Program-made: the position numbers and the translations under genes | The notes under the pieces: model-generated | Told to the model about the DNA's origin: nothing | The model's database searches: none | What the model saw: only the letters and a program-made list of their open reading frames with translations | Source: Actinokineospora diospyrosa | GTDB taxonomy: Bacteria > Actinomycetota > Actinomycetes > Mycobacteriales > Pseudonocardiaceae | Length of the DNA: 64,000 bases | NCBI RefSeq assembly: GCF_024171925.1 | Contig: NZ_JAMTCO010000001.1 | Location: 186,001 to 250,000, forward strand | Reading direction: 5' to 3' | In this document: one piece after another, positions 17,324 to 26,765 of the stretch | Numbering within the stretch: the first letter of the stretch is position 1 | Layout of the letters: each line of letters opens with the position of its first letter

Positions 17324-18556
17324 TCAGTGCCCGATGACCTCGGCGATGACCTCGACGCCGCGGTCGATCTCGGCGGCGGTGATGACCAGCGGCGGCGCGA
17401 CCCGCAGGGTGCTGTCGTGGGTCTCCTTGCACAGCACGCCGCGCGCCATCATGGCCTGGGAGGCGTCGCGGCCGGTGGGGCCGCCGGGGGCGATCTCCAC
17501 GCCAGCCCACAGCCCGCGCCCGCGCACCTCGGCCACCCCGCGCCCGACCAGCTCGCCGAGCGCGCGGTGCAGGTGGTCGCCGAGTTCGCGCGAGCGCTGC
17601 TGGAACTCGCCGGTGGCCAGCAGCCGCACGACCGCGCGGCCGACCGCGCAGGCCAGCGGGTTGCCGCCGAAGGTGGAGCCGTGCTCGCCCGGCTTGAGCA
17701 CCCCGAGCACGTCACCGCGCCCGACGACCGCCGACACGGGCAGGATGCCGCCGCCCAGGGCCTTGCCGAGGGTGTACAGGTCGGCGCGGACGCCCTCGTG
17801 GTCCAGGGCGAACAGCGCGCCGGTGCGGGCCAGGCCGGACTGGATCTCGTCGGCGATCAGCAGCACGTTGTGCTCATCGCACAGCCGCCGCAGCTCGCGC
17901 AGGTACCCGGCGGGCGGGACGACGACCCCGGCCTCGCCCTGCACCGGCTCGACCAGGATCGCCGCGGTGCGGTCGGTGATGGCGCCCGCCATGGCCTCGA
18001 GGTCGCCGTACTTGACCGAGGTGAAGCCGGGGGTGAACGGGCCGAAGTCGGCGCGGGCCACGGTGTCGGTGGAGAACGACACGATCGTGGTGGTGCGGCC
18101 GTGGAAATTGGACCCGGCGACGATGATCTCCGCGGTGTCCTGCGGCACGCCCTTGACCTGGTAGGCCCACTTGCGGGCGACCTTGAGCGCGGACTCGACC
18201 GCCTCGGCGCCGGAGTTCATCGGCAGCACCAGGTCGGTCCCGGTCAGCTCTGCCAGCTCGCGGCAGAACAACCCGAGCTGGTCGTGGTGGAAGGCCCGGC
18301 TGGTCAGGGTGACCCTGCCGAGCTGCTCGACGGCGGCCGCGATGAGCGCCGGGTGCCGGTGCCCGAAGTTGAGCGCGGAGTACCCGGCGAGGAAGTCCAG
18401 GTAGCGCTTCCCCTGCACGTCGGTCACCCAGGCGCCCTCGGCCTCGGCGATCACCACCGGCAGCGGGTGGTAGTTGTGCGTGCTCCACCGGTTGTCGAGC
18501 TCGATGTACTCAGCCGAGGAGAGCGAGCTGGTGGCGGGAGAGACGACGGAGGTCAT
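17324..18556 (-). CDS. rocD: Ornithine aminotransferase
   Basis: This PLP enzyme converts ornithine and 2-oxoglutarate to glutamate semialdehyde and glutamate, in the arginine-to-proline route. The 410-residue class III aminotransferase shows the N-terminal THNYHPLPVVIAEAEGAWV, PMNSGAEAVESALKVARKW, the PLP-ring motif LLIADEIQSGLARTG and the Schiff-base Lys in DLYTLGKALGGG. No rocA or arginase gene is adjacent, so the pathway is not complete here. It is preceded by a 126-base spacer to the TolB-like gene. Confidence 0.92.
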   Translation of the reverse strand: MTSVVSPATSSLSSAEYIELDNRWSTHNYHPLPVVIAEAEGAWVTDVQGKRYLDFLAGYSALNFGHRHPALIAAAVEQLGRVTLTSRAFHHDQLGLFCRELAELTGTDLVLPMNSGAEAVESALKVARKWAYQVKGVPQDTAEIIVAGSNFHGRTTTIVSFSTDTVARADFGPFTPGFTSVKYGDLEAMAGAITDRTAAILVEPVQGEAGVVVPPAGYLRELRRLCDEHNVLLIADEIQSGLARTGALFALDHEGVRADLYTLGKALGGGILPVSAVVGRGDVLGVLKPGEHGSTFGGNPLACAVGRAVVRLLATGEFQQRSRELGDHLHRALGELVGRGVAEVRGRGLWAGVEIAPGGPTGRDASQAMMARGVLCKETHDSTLRVAPPLVITAAEIDRGVEVIAEVIGH

Positions 18557-18682
18557 GGACCCAGGCTAAGACCAGCGCATGTCGATTTCATCCGCTGGCC
18601 ATTGCTTCTAGCGGCTGTTCGTTGCGCCATCACGCACAGGGGAGGCGGATCGTTGCGTGACACCCCGATCTGGTGAACGAGT

Positions 18683-19657
18683 TCAGCTCAACGGGGCTGG
18701 CGAGTTCGCGCCCTCGACGAGGAGTTTGGGCTGCCCGGTGCCATCGGCGGGTACCGACCATACGTCGTTCACGCCGTCGTCGCGCTGCAGTCCGTATCCG
18801 ACGGTGGTGTCGTCGAGCCAGACGGCTTGGTCGTCGACGCTGTGTGTCTCGGCTAGGGGAGTGCTGCGCAGCGTGGACAGGTCCATCACCGACAGACGCC
18901 ACCCCTTCTTCGGGTCCGCGTCGATGGCGGACTTATAGGCGATGCGCTTGCCGTCCGGCGAAAGTGACGGGCACTCGACGTTGGTTGTCAGCGTCCGCAC
19001 GGTGCGCGCGGCTAAGTCACCCTCGATCAGGTAGCGCTTACCGCCGGTGCCCAGGGTGGCGTAGAAGCGGTTGTCGTCAGACGTGAAGGTGACACCCCAG
19101 TAGTTGAAATCGACGGCCTGAGAAGGATTACCTTCGACAGTCGCAGAGAACTCCTCTAGGGAGTGCACCTCAGTCCCGGTCTTGGTGTCGAAGATGCCGG
19201 TTTGCGTGGAGAAGCCGGTGGTCGCGTAAGAGTGGCCGTCGATGAACACCGTCCACGACACCATCCGGCCGCTTGACGACACCTTGAGGCGGTTGGGGAA
19301 GCCGGTCAGCGGCAGCGTCTTACGGTCGTTCAGCTTCTCGTCCATCACCACCAGCTTGGTCCCGACCAAGGCATCCACCGGGAGCAGGCACACCGTGGTC
19401 TGAGCAGCGGCGTAGGCGCGGTCGCAACGACGGCTGCTCAGCGACCTGGGGGCGTGCGGGTCGGTCGCCGAGGCGACGGACAGGACGCCGTTGGTGAGGA
19501 CCTGCAAGCTGCTGCGGTCGAGCTGCCGCAGCGGTCCGGAGCTCGCCGCCAACGGTGGATCCGCGGGTGTCGACCGCATCACGTAGAACACGGCGGCACC
19601 CGCCAGCACCGCGGCCGCGGCGAGGGCGACGAGGATTCGGTTCCTGGCACTCATCAT
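18683..19657 (-). CDS. Membrane-anchored TolB-like beta-propeller protein
   Basis: An N-terminal uncleaved anchor (about residues 8-28) is followed by an extracellular domain with several WD40/TolB-type strands, such as ECPSLSPDGKRIAYKS and DDNRFYATLGTGGKRYLIEG. The 324-residue frame starts in an ATGATGA overlap with the stop of the upstream MFS gene, so the two are translationally coupled. A role as sensor or partner for that transporter is inference. Codon use is less G/C-biased at third positions than in most of the window, as in the MFS gene. Confidence 0.8.
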   Translation of the reverse strand: MMSARNRILVALAAAAVLAGAAVFYVMRSTPADPPLAASSGPLRQLDRSSLQVLTNGVLSVASATDPHAPRSLSSRRCDRAYAAAQTTVCLLPVDALVGTKLVVMDEKLNDRKTLPLTGFPNRLKVSSSGRMVSWTVFIDGHSYATTGFSTQTGIFDTKTGTEVHSLEEFSATVEGNPSQAVDFNYWGVTFTSDDNRFYATLGTGGKRYLIEGDLAARTVRTLTTNVECPSLSPDGKRIAYKSAIDADPKKGWRLSVMDLSTLRSTPLAETHSVDDQAVWLDDTTVGYGLQRDDGVNDVWSVPADGTGQPKLLVEGANSPAPLS

Positions 19658-20898
19658 GACTGCACGCTCCGGTTCACCCGCGCGAAGATCAACGCGGTCA
19701 CGACAATGGCGACGACGACAGCGACCGCGGCGGCGACACACGCCGCGTTCGGGCCCCACAGTTGCCACGACAGGCCAAACAGGACAGAAGAACCCAGGTA
19801 CGCCAATGCTTGCCCGGTCTGCACCAACGCCATGCCGGTAGCGCGCAGCGACTCCGGCAGGATCCGGCCTGCTAGCGCCATCAACACGCCGTCGGTTGCG
19901 GCGTAGAAGACGCCATAGAGCACCAGGACGAGGATGATCAGCGGAAGGCCCTCAAGAGTGCTCACCAACGCCAGATAGACCAAGGCGAGCGCGCTATAGC
20001 CGCCGAGCATGACCTTCGCTCGACCGATCTTGTCCGCCAGCACGCCCAACGGGGTCGCGAGCAGCAGGTAGACCAGGCTCGTTCCTACAGCCAAGAGCGG
20101 GAACCAGCCCATCGACAGGTCTCCGCGCTTCTGCAACAGCAGGTACACGAATCCGTCACCGACCACTACGAGTCCTAGCAAGGATGCCGCCAGCAGCAGG
20201 CCACCGACGCCCTTGTGCCGCAGCAGGCCAGCTGCGGCGCGGAGGTTCACCGCCTTTGGGGGCACGTCCTCTCGCCGGTCCCTGACGAACAACACCAGGA
20301 CAACGACGCCGAACGCGGCGATGAGGAAACTGACGAAGAACACCGCGTCGAACTCTTGCGACCCCGCCCATGCGAGCACGCCCACGGCTACTAGCGGACC
20401 GATGAACGCACCCATGGCGTCCATCGAGCGGTGCACCCCGAACGCACGGCCCAACTGGTCCTGCGGAGTCGACAGCGTGATCAGTGCATCCCGAGGGCCG
20501 GTACGCAAACCTTTGCCTGCCCGGTCTGCCGTGATCGCGGCCCCGATCGCGGCGGCAGAGTTACCAGCCGCGATGAGTCCCAACTTGGCGATGGCAGCAA
20601 GACCATAGCCAAGACCGGCGACGGTCTTACGCCGCCGCGTGCGGTCAGCGACATAGCCACCGACGAGCCTAAGTAAGGCGGTGGCGCCGGTGTAGAGACC
20701 GTCGATGGCGCCGTAGGCGAGCGGACTCAGGCTTAAGCCGACGACGAGGTAGAGGGGTAGGACGGCGGTGACCATCTCCGAGGAGATGTCGGTGATGAGG
20801 CTGACCGCACCGAGGGCGACCACATTGCCGCTCACCCTCCACTTGCGACGGCCCAGCACCTCGGTCACCTCCGGTCGGCTAACCGTGGACAGGTACAC
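19654..20898 (-). CDS. Major facilitator superfamily transporter
   Basis: A 12-span inner-membrane carrier of 414 residues. The loop between spans 2 and 3 holds the MFS signature GGYVADRTRRRK, and a similar GVLADKIGRAK follows span 8. The GTG at 20898 is chosen because GGAGG sits 6 bases before it; the frame extends 20 codons further upstream without a ribosome site. The substrate is not predictable. It forms a two-gene operon with the TolB-like gene and contains TTA leucine codons. Confidence 0.85.
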   Translation of the reverse strand: MYLSTVSRPEVTEVLGRRKWRVSGNVVALGAVSLITDISSEMVTAVLPLYLVVGLSLSPLAYGAIDGLYTGATALLRLVGGYVADRTRRRKTVAGLGYGLAAIAKLGLIAAGNSAAAIGAAITADRAGKGLRTGPRDALITLSTPQDQLGRAFGVHRSMDAMGAFIGPLVAVGVLAWAGSQEFDAVFFVSFLIAAFGVVVLVLFVRDRREDVPPKAVNLRAAAGLLRHKGVGGLLLAASLLGLVVVGDGFVYLLLQKRGDLSMGWFPLLAVGTSLVYLLLATPLGVLADKIGRAKVMLGGYSALALVYLALVSTLEGLPLIILVLVLYGVFYAATDGVLMALAGRILPESLRATGMALVQTGQALAYLGSSVLFGLSWQLWGPNAACVAAAVAVVVAIVVTALIFARVNRSVQS

Positions 20899-21028
20899 CC
20901 GCAACCTCCATGGGGGAGTGCTGCCGGACCACGGAAGACCATCGTGGCCCGGCAGCACAAGGACTGGCTAGCGCCTTACGACACCCACATCTCCACCGAC
21001 ACCTTCACCGCCGCGACTCAGCCGAGAC

Positions 21029-21096
21029 CGATGCCGGGCCGCACCCAAGTTGGGCCGATGCCGGGCCGTACCCGCCAAGTCGGGGAAGATGCCGGG
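21029..21096. repeat. Short tandem repeat in the spacer before the MFS gene
   Basis: The string GATGCCGGGCCG followed by CACCC or TACCC occurs at about 21030 and 21057, with a third partial copy (AGATGCCGGG) at about 21087. The rest of the 20899-21130 spacer shows nothing recognisable. Confidence 0.45.
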
Positions 21097-21130
21097 TGGG
21101 GATGAGGGGTGGGTGGCGGGAGAGAATGTT

Positions 21131-22549
21131 TCAGTGACAGGCGTTGGTGCCGCTGTCGTTGTAGGTCTTGCCTGCTTCAGGGACGAACTGCCAGTCGTAG
21201 CTGTTGGCGTGCAGGGTGAACTTCAGGACGCCGTGGGTGTTGCTGTTGCGGGCCTCGCTGTTGGGCTGGATGGTGCCGAAGCCGTAGAAGCCCGCGCCGC
21301 CCATGCCCGCGACGAAGTGCCGGATGCCACGCGCCGAGTCCGCCGCGCCGCTGGGGTTCATCGGCGCGAACCGCTCGTACTGGTGGTTGTGGCCGGTGAC
21401 GATGACCTCGGCGTTGTAGTCGTAGAGGGCCTGCACCAGCGGACCGGCGGAGGCGTCCGGCGCGTGGTTGGACCCGGAGGTGAACCGGGGCTTGTGCCAG
21501 TAGGCGAGGGTGCACGGCTTGGTGTTGGCCGCGAGGTCGGCGCGCAGCCACTGCTCCTGGGCCGAGCCCGTCGACTTGCTGATCTCGCTGTTGAGCGAAA
21601 CGACGTGCCAGTTGCCGAGGTCGTAGGAGTAGTAACCGCGACCAGACGGGCCTGCCTGCGCACCGAAGTAGTTGTAGTAGCCGGTGGCGCCGGAGGTGTT
21701 GTAGTCGTGGTTGCCGGGGGACGGCTTGGTGCGGGCCTTGTGCCTACCCCAGGTCGGGTTGTAATAGGTGTTGAACTCCGACGCTGTGCCGTTGGTGTAG
21801 ACGTTGTCGCCGGTGGTGAAGACCGTGCCCGCGATGTTGTCCAAGAGGGCGGCGGTAGCGGTATCGCCGGACCCCGAGTCCGAGATGTCGCCTGCTCCTA
21901 CGAGCACGGGGTCGCCGGAGGGCTGCGACGTCGTAGTGGGCGGAGTGGTCGTGGTGGGGGTGTTCGTGCTGATCACTAACTGCGGCGCGGTAGACGAGCC
22001 CGACTCGCGCGAGTCGTAGTCGGCGCCGTCGCTGTTGGTCGAGCTGATGGCGATGCTGTAGGTGCCGTTGCCGGTGACGAGCGAGCCGACGTTCACCTCG
22101 TACCAGGCGTTGCGGCTGACCGCGCCGAGGGTGCCCAGGGTGGCGCCGTCGATCGCGGGCTGGTTCGACCAGGTGGTGCCGGTCTCCGACCACGAGGTGC
22201 TGCTGACGGCCTTGAAGGTGCCACCCGCGGGGCTGTTGGACCCGCTGACGTCGTCGGTGTGCACGCGCAGGGTCGCGCCGGTGACCGGGGCGGACAGGCC
22301 GCTCACGGTGAACCGAAGGAAGATCCGTTTGACCGGGGAGCCGTCCACCCCGAGCTGGCCGGAGGTGCCGTAGTTGGTGCCGGTGCTGCCGTTGTCCACG
22401 TAGGTGTCAGCGACGGGGGCGAACGTGCTGGTGGCCGCGGTGGCGGTGGGGGCGGAGAGGACCGCGACGGTGGTGGCCGCCGCGACGCCGACCACCGCGG
22501 CCACCACCCCGGCGGTCCTGGTCGTCCGACTGGCCTTGCGACTGGACAT
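21131..22549 (-). CDS. Secreted metallophosphoesterase with N-terminal DNRLRE-type domain
   Basis: The 472-residue protein has a long twin-basic-looking signal region (SSRKASRTTRT then a hydrophobic core), a jelly-roll domain of DNRLRE type (residues about 45-195, starting FAPVADTYVDNGSTGTNYG), a Thr/Pro linker, and a calcineurin-like phosphoesterase domain. Metal motifs are GAGDISD, GDNVY, GNHD, YWHKPR and GHNHQYER, complete for a two-metal centre. The ATG at 22549 has GGAAAGG seven bases upstream; the TTG two codons earlier does not. It acts outside the cell, probably on phosphomonoesters or diesters. Confidence 0.9.
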   Translation of the reverse strand: MSSRKASRTTRTAGVVAAVVGVAAATTVAVLSAPTATAATSTFAPVADTYVDNGSTGTNYGTSGQLGVDGSPVKRIFLRFTVSGLSAPVTGATLRVHTDDVSGSNSPAGGTFKAVSSTSWSETGTTWSNQPAIDGATLGTLGAVSRNAWYEVNVGSLVTGNGTYSIAISSTNSDGADYDSRESGSSTAPQLVISTNTPTTTTPPTTTSQPSGDPVLVGAGDISDSGSGDTATAALLDNIAGTVFTTGDNVYTNGTASEFNTYYNPTWGRHKARTKPSPGNHDYNTSGATGYYNYFGAQAGPSGRGYYSYDLGNWHVVSLNSEISKSTGSAQEQWLRADLAANTKPCTLAYWHKPRFTSGSNHAPDASAGPLVQALYDYNAEVIVTGHNHQYERFAPMNPSGAADSARGIRHFVAGMGGAGFYGFGTIQPNSEARNSNTHGVLKFTLHANSYDWQFVPEAGKTYNDSGTNACH

Positions 22550-22766
22550 GTCCAAGCCTTTCCCTGGTTCGGTAGTCCGTTCGGGATCACCACCCTTCTG
22601 GCACTCGCCTAACGATCACCACGGCGTTCCGGACCGTCAGATGGCCGGTGGGTGAACAGTCCGCTTGGGCTTCTCGGGCACCCCGCTACAGCGGCGGATA
22701 CCGGCCATCGCCACGTCAGGGGCTTGTGGGCGCGTGCGCGGAGACGCTCCGTGGTCGCCTGCAAGC

Positions 22767-22795
22767 TCTAGAACTCATATCACGAGAGTTCTAGA
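22767..22795. promoter_or_regulatory. Perfect inverted repeat, likely operator of trpBA
   Basis: TCTAGAACTC at 22767-22776 is repeated as its exact reverse complement GAGTTCTAGA at 22786-22795, with a 9-base spacer. The half-sites are 19 bases apart (about two helical turns) and end 11 bases before the -35 box of trpB. This geometry fits a dimeric activator or repressor. Which protein binds is unknown; the GntR gene after trpA is one candidate. Confidence 0.65.
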
Positions 22796-22806
22796 ACAGA
22801 AACATC

Positions 22807-22836
22807 TTGACTTTGTCCGACGGGCTCGTCGAGTAT
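22807..22836 (+). promoter_or_regulatory. Predicted promoter of trpBA, leaderless
   Basis: A -35 box TTGACT (22807-22812) and a -10-like GAGTAT (22831-22836) are 18 bases apart. The trpB ATG begins 8 bases after the -10 box and no ribosome site precedes it, so transcription would start at or next to the start codon. A small inverted repeat (CGACG/CGTCG) lies between the boxes. Confidence 0.55.
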
Positions 22837-22843
22837 CGCTGCC

Positions 22844-24034
22844 ATGACCAACACGACCATGGGGCCGCCCTCGGCCAGGGGGTTCTTCGGGCGCTTCGGC
22901 GGCCGGTTCGTCCCGGAGCCGATCATGCCCGCCTGCCTGGAGCTCGAGTCCGCCTTCGGCCGGGCGTGGGCCGACCGGGCCTTCCGCGCCGAACTGGACG
23001 CCCACCTGCGCCATTACGCCGGGCGGCCGTCCCCGGTGACCGAGTGCCACCGGCTCGGCGACCTGCTCGGCGTGCGGGTGCTGGTCAAGCGCGAGGACCT
23101 CAACCACACCGGCTCGCACAAGATCAACAACGTGCTCGGCCAAGCGCTGCTGGCCCGCCGGATGGGCAAGCGGCGGGTGGTGGCGGAAACCGGTGCCGGG
23201 CAGCACGGGGTGGCCACCGCGACCGCGTGCGCGCTGTTCGGGCTCGATTGCGTCGTTTACATGGGCGAGGTCGACGTGGCCAGGCAGCGGCTCAACGTCT
23301 TCCGGATGGAATTGCTCGGCGCGACGGTCGTGCCGGTCACCTCCGGCAGCCGCACGCTCAAGGACGCGGTTAACGAAGCCTTGCGGCACTGGGTCGCCAC
23401 CGTCGCCGACACGCACTACTGCATCGGTTCCGTGATGGGACCCCACCCCTACCCGTGGATGGTGCGCGAGTTCCAACGCGTCATAGGCGAGGAAGCCCGC
23501 GCGCAATGCGCTGACCTGCTCGATGGGGGCATCCCCAGCCATGTTCTGGCGTGCGTTGGCGGTGGGTCCAACGCGGCCGGGATCTTCGCCGGGTTCGCTG
23601 ACACCGACGCTGAGCTGATCGGGGTAGAGGCTGCGGGCGGGGCTGCCATCGGTGGAGACCTCGTAGGCGTCGTCCACGGCTCCAAGAGCATGTTGCTGCA
23701 AGACGACGCAGGTCAGGTCCTTGAGGCCTATTCCGTGTCGGCGGGCTTGGACTACCCCGGCATCGGACCCGAACACGCGCACTTGGCCGACATCGGACGC
23801 GCTAGCTACCCGTCGGTGACGGATGCCGAGGTCCTCGACGCCGTTCGCGTGGTGAGTCGGACAGAAGGTCTTATCCCTGCCCTGGAGTCCGCGCACGCAT
23901 TCGCTTACCTGCTGCGCGAGGCAGGTGGGTCCATCCCGCACGGCTCAACCGTGCTGGTCAACCTGTCCGGTCGCGGCGACAAGGACATGGAGCAGATCAG
24001 CGATCTGCTCGCCGAACACAAGGAGACTCAGTGA
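22844..24034 (+). CDS. trpB: Tryptophan synthase beta chain
   Basis: TrpB joins indole and serine to tryptophan using PLP. The 396-residue protein begins with the usual [11 protein letters not shown] and has the Schiff-base Lys (residue 93) in [20 protein letters not shown], the phosphate-binding [10 protein letters not shown] and the C-terminal LSGRGDKDM. It overlaps trpA by GTGA, so both subunits are coupled. No other trp gene is nearby, so this may be a second copy or a regulon unit under its own operator. The second half of the gene has markedly weaker third-position G/C bias than the first. Confidence 0.96.
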   Translation: MTNTTMGPPSARGFFGRFGGRFVPEPIMPACLELESAFGRAWADRAFRAELDAHLRHYAGRPSPVTECHRLGDLLGVRVLVKREDLNHTGSHKINNVLGQALLARRMGKRRVVAETGAGQHGVATATACALFGLDCVVYMGEVDVARQRLNVFRMELLGATVVPVTSGSRTLKDAVNEALRHWVATVADTHYCIGSVMGPHPYPWMVREFQRVIGEEARAQCADLLDGGIPSHVLACVGGGSNAAGIFAGFADTDAELIGVEAAGGAAIGGDLVGVVHGSKSMLLQDDAGQVLEAYSVSAGLDYPGIGPEHAHLADIGRASYPSVTDAEVLDAVRVVSRTEGLIPALESAHAFAYLLREAGGSIPHGSTVLVNLSGRGDKDMEQISDLLAEHKETQ

Positions 24035-24783
24035 CCACCCTTGAGGCAAGCCTGCGCGCGGTAGGCCACCCCGTCCTGATGCCATACGTCACCGGCGGGG
24101 TCACCGAGAACTGGTTGGACTATGTGCACGCGGCAGTGGACGCCGGTGCGGACGCCGTGGAAATCGGAATCCCCTTCAGTGATCCGGTGATCGATGGTCC
24201 GGTCATCCAGGCAGCGTCCGTGCAGGCCCTCGAGCGTGGCACCACCCCGGACACAGTCATGCGGGACTTGGCCGCCTATCGCGGTTCGGTGCCTCTTGTC
24301 GTGATGACCTACTACAACCTGGTCCACCGGTACGGCCATGCTGCGTTTGCGCGGAGACTCGTCGAAGCCGGTGTTAGCGGTGTCGTGCTCGCTGACCTCC
24401 CGATGGAGGAGGCCGCTGAGTGGACCGAGGTCGCTGACGCGGCCGGTATAGCCACCGTCCTCCTAGCGGCTCCCAGCACACCAGACAGTCGGCTGGAAGA
24501 GGTGTGCACGCGCAGCCAGGGCTTCGTCTACGCCATGGGGGTCATGGGCGTCACCGGGGAACGCGCGGTCCTGGCCGACTCCGCCCGCGACATCGCCGAC
24601 CGGGTCAAGGCCGTGGCGGACAAGCCGGTGCTGGTGGGGGTGGGGGTGTCGACACCGGAGAACGCCGCCCTGCTCAGCGCGCACGCCGACGGGGTGATCA
24701 TCGGTGCCCCGGTGATGCGCCGGATCGCCGAGGGCGGCTCGGTCGCGGACCTGGTCGCGGGGTTCCGGGCGGCGCTGGGCTGA
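24031..24783 (+). CDS. trpA: Tryptophan synthase alpha chain
   Basis: TrpA cleaves indole-3-glycerol phosphate to indole, passed to TrpB. The 250-residue TIM barrel shows the catalytic Glu44 in [12 protein letters not shown], the second acid in [10 protein letters not shown], and [11 protein letters not shown] near the phosphate site. It starts at GTG within the GTGA overlap of trpB. The first two thirds share the weaker codon bias seen at the end of trpB; the last 230 bases return to strong bias. Confidence 0.95.
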   Translation: MTTLEASLRAVGHPVLMPYVTGGVTENWLDYVHAAVDAGADAVEIGIPFSDPVIDGPVIQAASVQALERGTTPDTVMRDLAAYRGSVPLVVMTYYNLVHRYGHAAFARRLVEAGVSGVVLADLPMEEAAEWTEVADAAGIATVLLAAPSTPDSRLEEVCTRSQGFVYAMGVMGVTGERAVLADSARDIADRVKAVADKPVLVGVGVSTPENAALLSAHADGVIIGAPVMRRIAEGGSVADLVAGFRAALG

Positions 24784-24877
24784 TCATCGGGCCACCCGAT
24801 CGTGGACGGGGTCCAGAGTGGAACGGGTCGGCGGTACGGTGGAGCACCCACGTGGATCCACTAGCGGGAGGTCCGGC

Positions 24878-25621
24878 TTGCCGCCGAAGTACGTCGCGAT
24901 CCAGGACGACCTGGTGCGCCGGATCGCCACCGCGGAGTTCCGCGCGGGCAGGCCGCTCCCGCCGCAGCGCGAGCTCAGCGAGGAGTACGGGGTCAGCCTG
25001 ATGACCCTGCGGCAGGCGCTGCGCGCACTGGAGGACGAGGGGGTCGTCGAGCAGGTCGCGGGCAAGGGCACCTTCGTGCGCGCGCACCGGGTGCCCTACC
25101 TGGCCGCCGGGCTGGGCAGCATCGTCGACGACCTGGCCGCGCAGGGCATCGCGATGACCACGGTCCAGTTGCGCGCGGAAGTGGTGACCCCGTCACCGGA
25201 CATCGCGCGGCGCCTGCGCGCGGACCGGGTCTTGGAGGTGGAGCGGTTGCGACTGGTCGGTTCCCGGCCGGTCGTGCACCAGCTCTCGCGGATCCCCAAC
25301 CCCTTGGGGGGAGCGTTGTTGGATGCCGACTTCCGCACCAAGTCGCTCTACCACCTGCTGACGGAACTCTGCGGCAAGGTCCCCGCGCGGGCTACCGAGA
25401 CGATCGCCCCGATAGCGGTAAGCGCGGAACTCGCGCCCCTCTTAGCCGTGCCGCAGGGATCCTTGTGCTTGCGTAGTACACGATTGACGTTAGAGCGCGA
25501 TTCCACGCCGCTGGTCGATGATGAGGCCATCCTGGTCAGCGACCGCATGGAGGTCACCATCGAACGGGAGACCACCACCCAGGAGTTCCGCTACCGCGTG
25601 GGTAGCTCCACTCAGGACTGA
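24878..25621 (+). CDS. GntR-family regulator with UTRA ligand domain
   Basis: The N-terminal winged helix (EFRAGRPLPPQRELSEEYGV, then MTLRQALRALEDEG) and the C-terminal chorismate-lyase-like UTRA domain place it in the HutC branch. I take the TTG at 24878, with GGGAGG six bases upstream, giving 247 residues; an ATG 20 codons upstream has no ribosome site. One TTA leucine codon occurs near 25442. It follows trpA by 94 bases on the same strand and may respond to a metabolite and act at the palindrome before trpB, but no direct evidence shows this. Confidence 0.88.
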   Translation: MPPKYVAIQDDLVRRIATAEFRAGRPLPPQRELSEEYGVSLMTLRQALRALEDEGVVEQVAGKGTFVRAHRVPYLAAGLGSIVDDLAAQGIAMTTVQLRAEVVTPSPDIARRLRADRVLEVERLRLVGSRPVVHQLSRIPNPLGGALLDADFRTKSLYHLLTELCGKVPARATETIAPIAVSAELAPLLAVPQGSLCLRSTRLTLERDSTPLVDDEAILVSDRMEVTIERETTTQEFRYRVGSSTQD

Positions 25622-25624
25622 CAT

Positions 25625-25666
25625 GGGTATGGGTCGCGCGAACCCGATCGCGCGACCCGGATACCC
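25625..25666. terminator. Bidirectional hairpin between GntR and HtrA-like genes
   Basis: Arms GGGTCGCGCG (25631-25640) and CGCGCGACCC (25649-25658) pair perfectly around an 8-base loop. Outer arms GGGTAT and ATACCC extend the stem across a GG bulge. It lies between two convergent stop codons, so it can serve both. Confidence 0.8.
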
Positions 25667-25675
25667 CGAGCTCTC

Positions 25676-26632
25676 TTAGCTGATCTGCGTCACCACCTCC
25701 TTCGCGGTGTCGATCGGGATGCTGAAACCGATTCCGACGCTGCCCGCCGAACCGTCCATGCTGGACACCGGTGAGTAGATGGCCGAGTTGATGCCGATAA
25801 CCCTGCCGAGGGTGTCGAACAGCGGGCCACCCGAGTTGCCCTGGTTGATCGATGCGTCGGTCTGGATCGCCTTGTAGGACACCGTGCTGTTGGCGGCGCT
25901 GTTAGCGCTACCCCGCATGCCACGCGAGCTGGACTCCGACGGGATCGACACGTCGCGGTCGAGCGCGCTGACGATGCCGGTGGTGACCGTGCCCTGCAGC
26001 CCGGCGGGCGAACCGATGGCGATGACCTCGTCACCGACCTTCACCTGCGAGGAGTCGCCCAGCACGGCCGCGGTGAGGCCGCTCACGCCGTCGGCCTGGA
26101 TGACGGCCAGGTCGGCGTTCACGTCCGTGCCCACCACCTTCGCGCTGGCGGTCTTGCCGTCGGCGAAGGTGACCGTGATCTCCCGGGCGCCGTCGATGAC
26201 GTGGTTGTTGGTCAGGATCCGGCCGTCGGAGGTCAGGATCACCCCGGAGCCGATCCCTTGCGCGGTCGAGGTGCGGGTCGTGATTTCGACGACAGTTGGC
26301 ATTACCTTCGCCACGACAGCGCTGACATCGGTCGGAGTGGTCGCCGACACGGTCTGGGCCGAGGCGCTGATGGTGGTGAACGGGGTGCTAGCGCCGTCCG
26401 AGCCGAAGTACGCCCCGGCAGCCCCACCGAGCACACCCGCACCGAGCACGGCGGCCGTCACCATGGCCACAGTGCCGCGCCGGATCTTGCTGCGTGGCGG
26501 TTCGGCGAGACCGGGGTGGGGCAGGAACGGCGGGGGGATCGATCCGTGGACCGGTCCGGGGATCGGCCCGTGGGTGGGGACCGACTGCTGCTGGTGCGGG
26601 ATCTGCGGCTGGGGCTGGGGGTATCCGTCCAT
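25676..26632 (-). CDS. Membrane-anchored HtrA/DegP-like serine protease without PDZ domain
   Basis: The protein has a Gln/Pro/His-rich cytoplasmic tail (residues 1-45), one membrane span (about 55-78) and an outer trypsin-fold domain. The triad is NNHVID (His), NADLAVI (Asp) and NQGNSGGPLF (Ser). The frame stops just after FSIPIDTAKEVVTQIS, exactly where a PDZ domain begins in most HtrA proteins, so this is a 318-residue PDZ-less form. The start is uncertain: ATG 26632 is used, ATG 26659 is nine codons longer. It probably degrades or senses misfolded exported proteins. Confidence 0.88.
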   Translation of the reverse strand: MDGYPQPQPQIPHQQQSVPTHGPIPGPVHGSIPPPFLPHPGLAEPPRSKIRRGTVAMVTAAVLGAGVLGGAAGAYFGSDGASTPFTTISASAQTVSATTPTDVSAVVAKVMPTVVEITTRTSTAQGIGSGVILTSDGRILTNNHVIDGAREITVTFADGKTASAKVVGTDVNADLAVIQADGVSGLTAAVLGDSSQVKVGDEVIAIGSPAGLQGTVTTGIVSALDRDVSIPSESSSRGMRGSANSAANSTVSYKAIQTDASINQGNSGGPLFDTLGRVIGINSAIYSPVSSMDGSAGSVGIGFSIPIDTAKEVVTQIS

Positions 26633-26705
26633 GCCATTACTGTCGGCGCCGCGCATGTGAGGAACCTGTGGAATCCCAAGGGGTTCGCCAAGAAATCCAC
26701 AGCGG

Positions 26706-26714
26706 TTGTCCACA
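26706..26714 (+). other. Single DnaA-box-like site in the divergent htrA/S9 spacer
   Basis: TTGTCCACA, the actinobacterial DnaA-box consensus, occurs once here, with a weaker match (AAATCCACA) starting 13 bases earlier. It lies between the divergent starts of the HtrA-like and S9 peptidase genes. Confidence 0.45.
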
Positions 26715-26765
26715 GGCCGGGAGCACGGGCTGCCGCGGCGGCCCCGCTCCGGATAGGTTGTCCGC

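Noticed and set aside
15854-18676. A 940-codon plus-strand frame across the LysR genes and rocD
   Set aside because: It overlaps three well-supported genes, changes composition at gene borders and matches no family.
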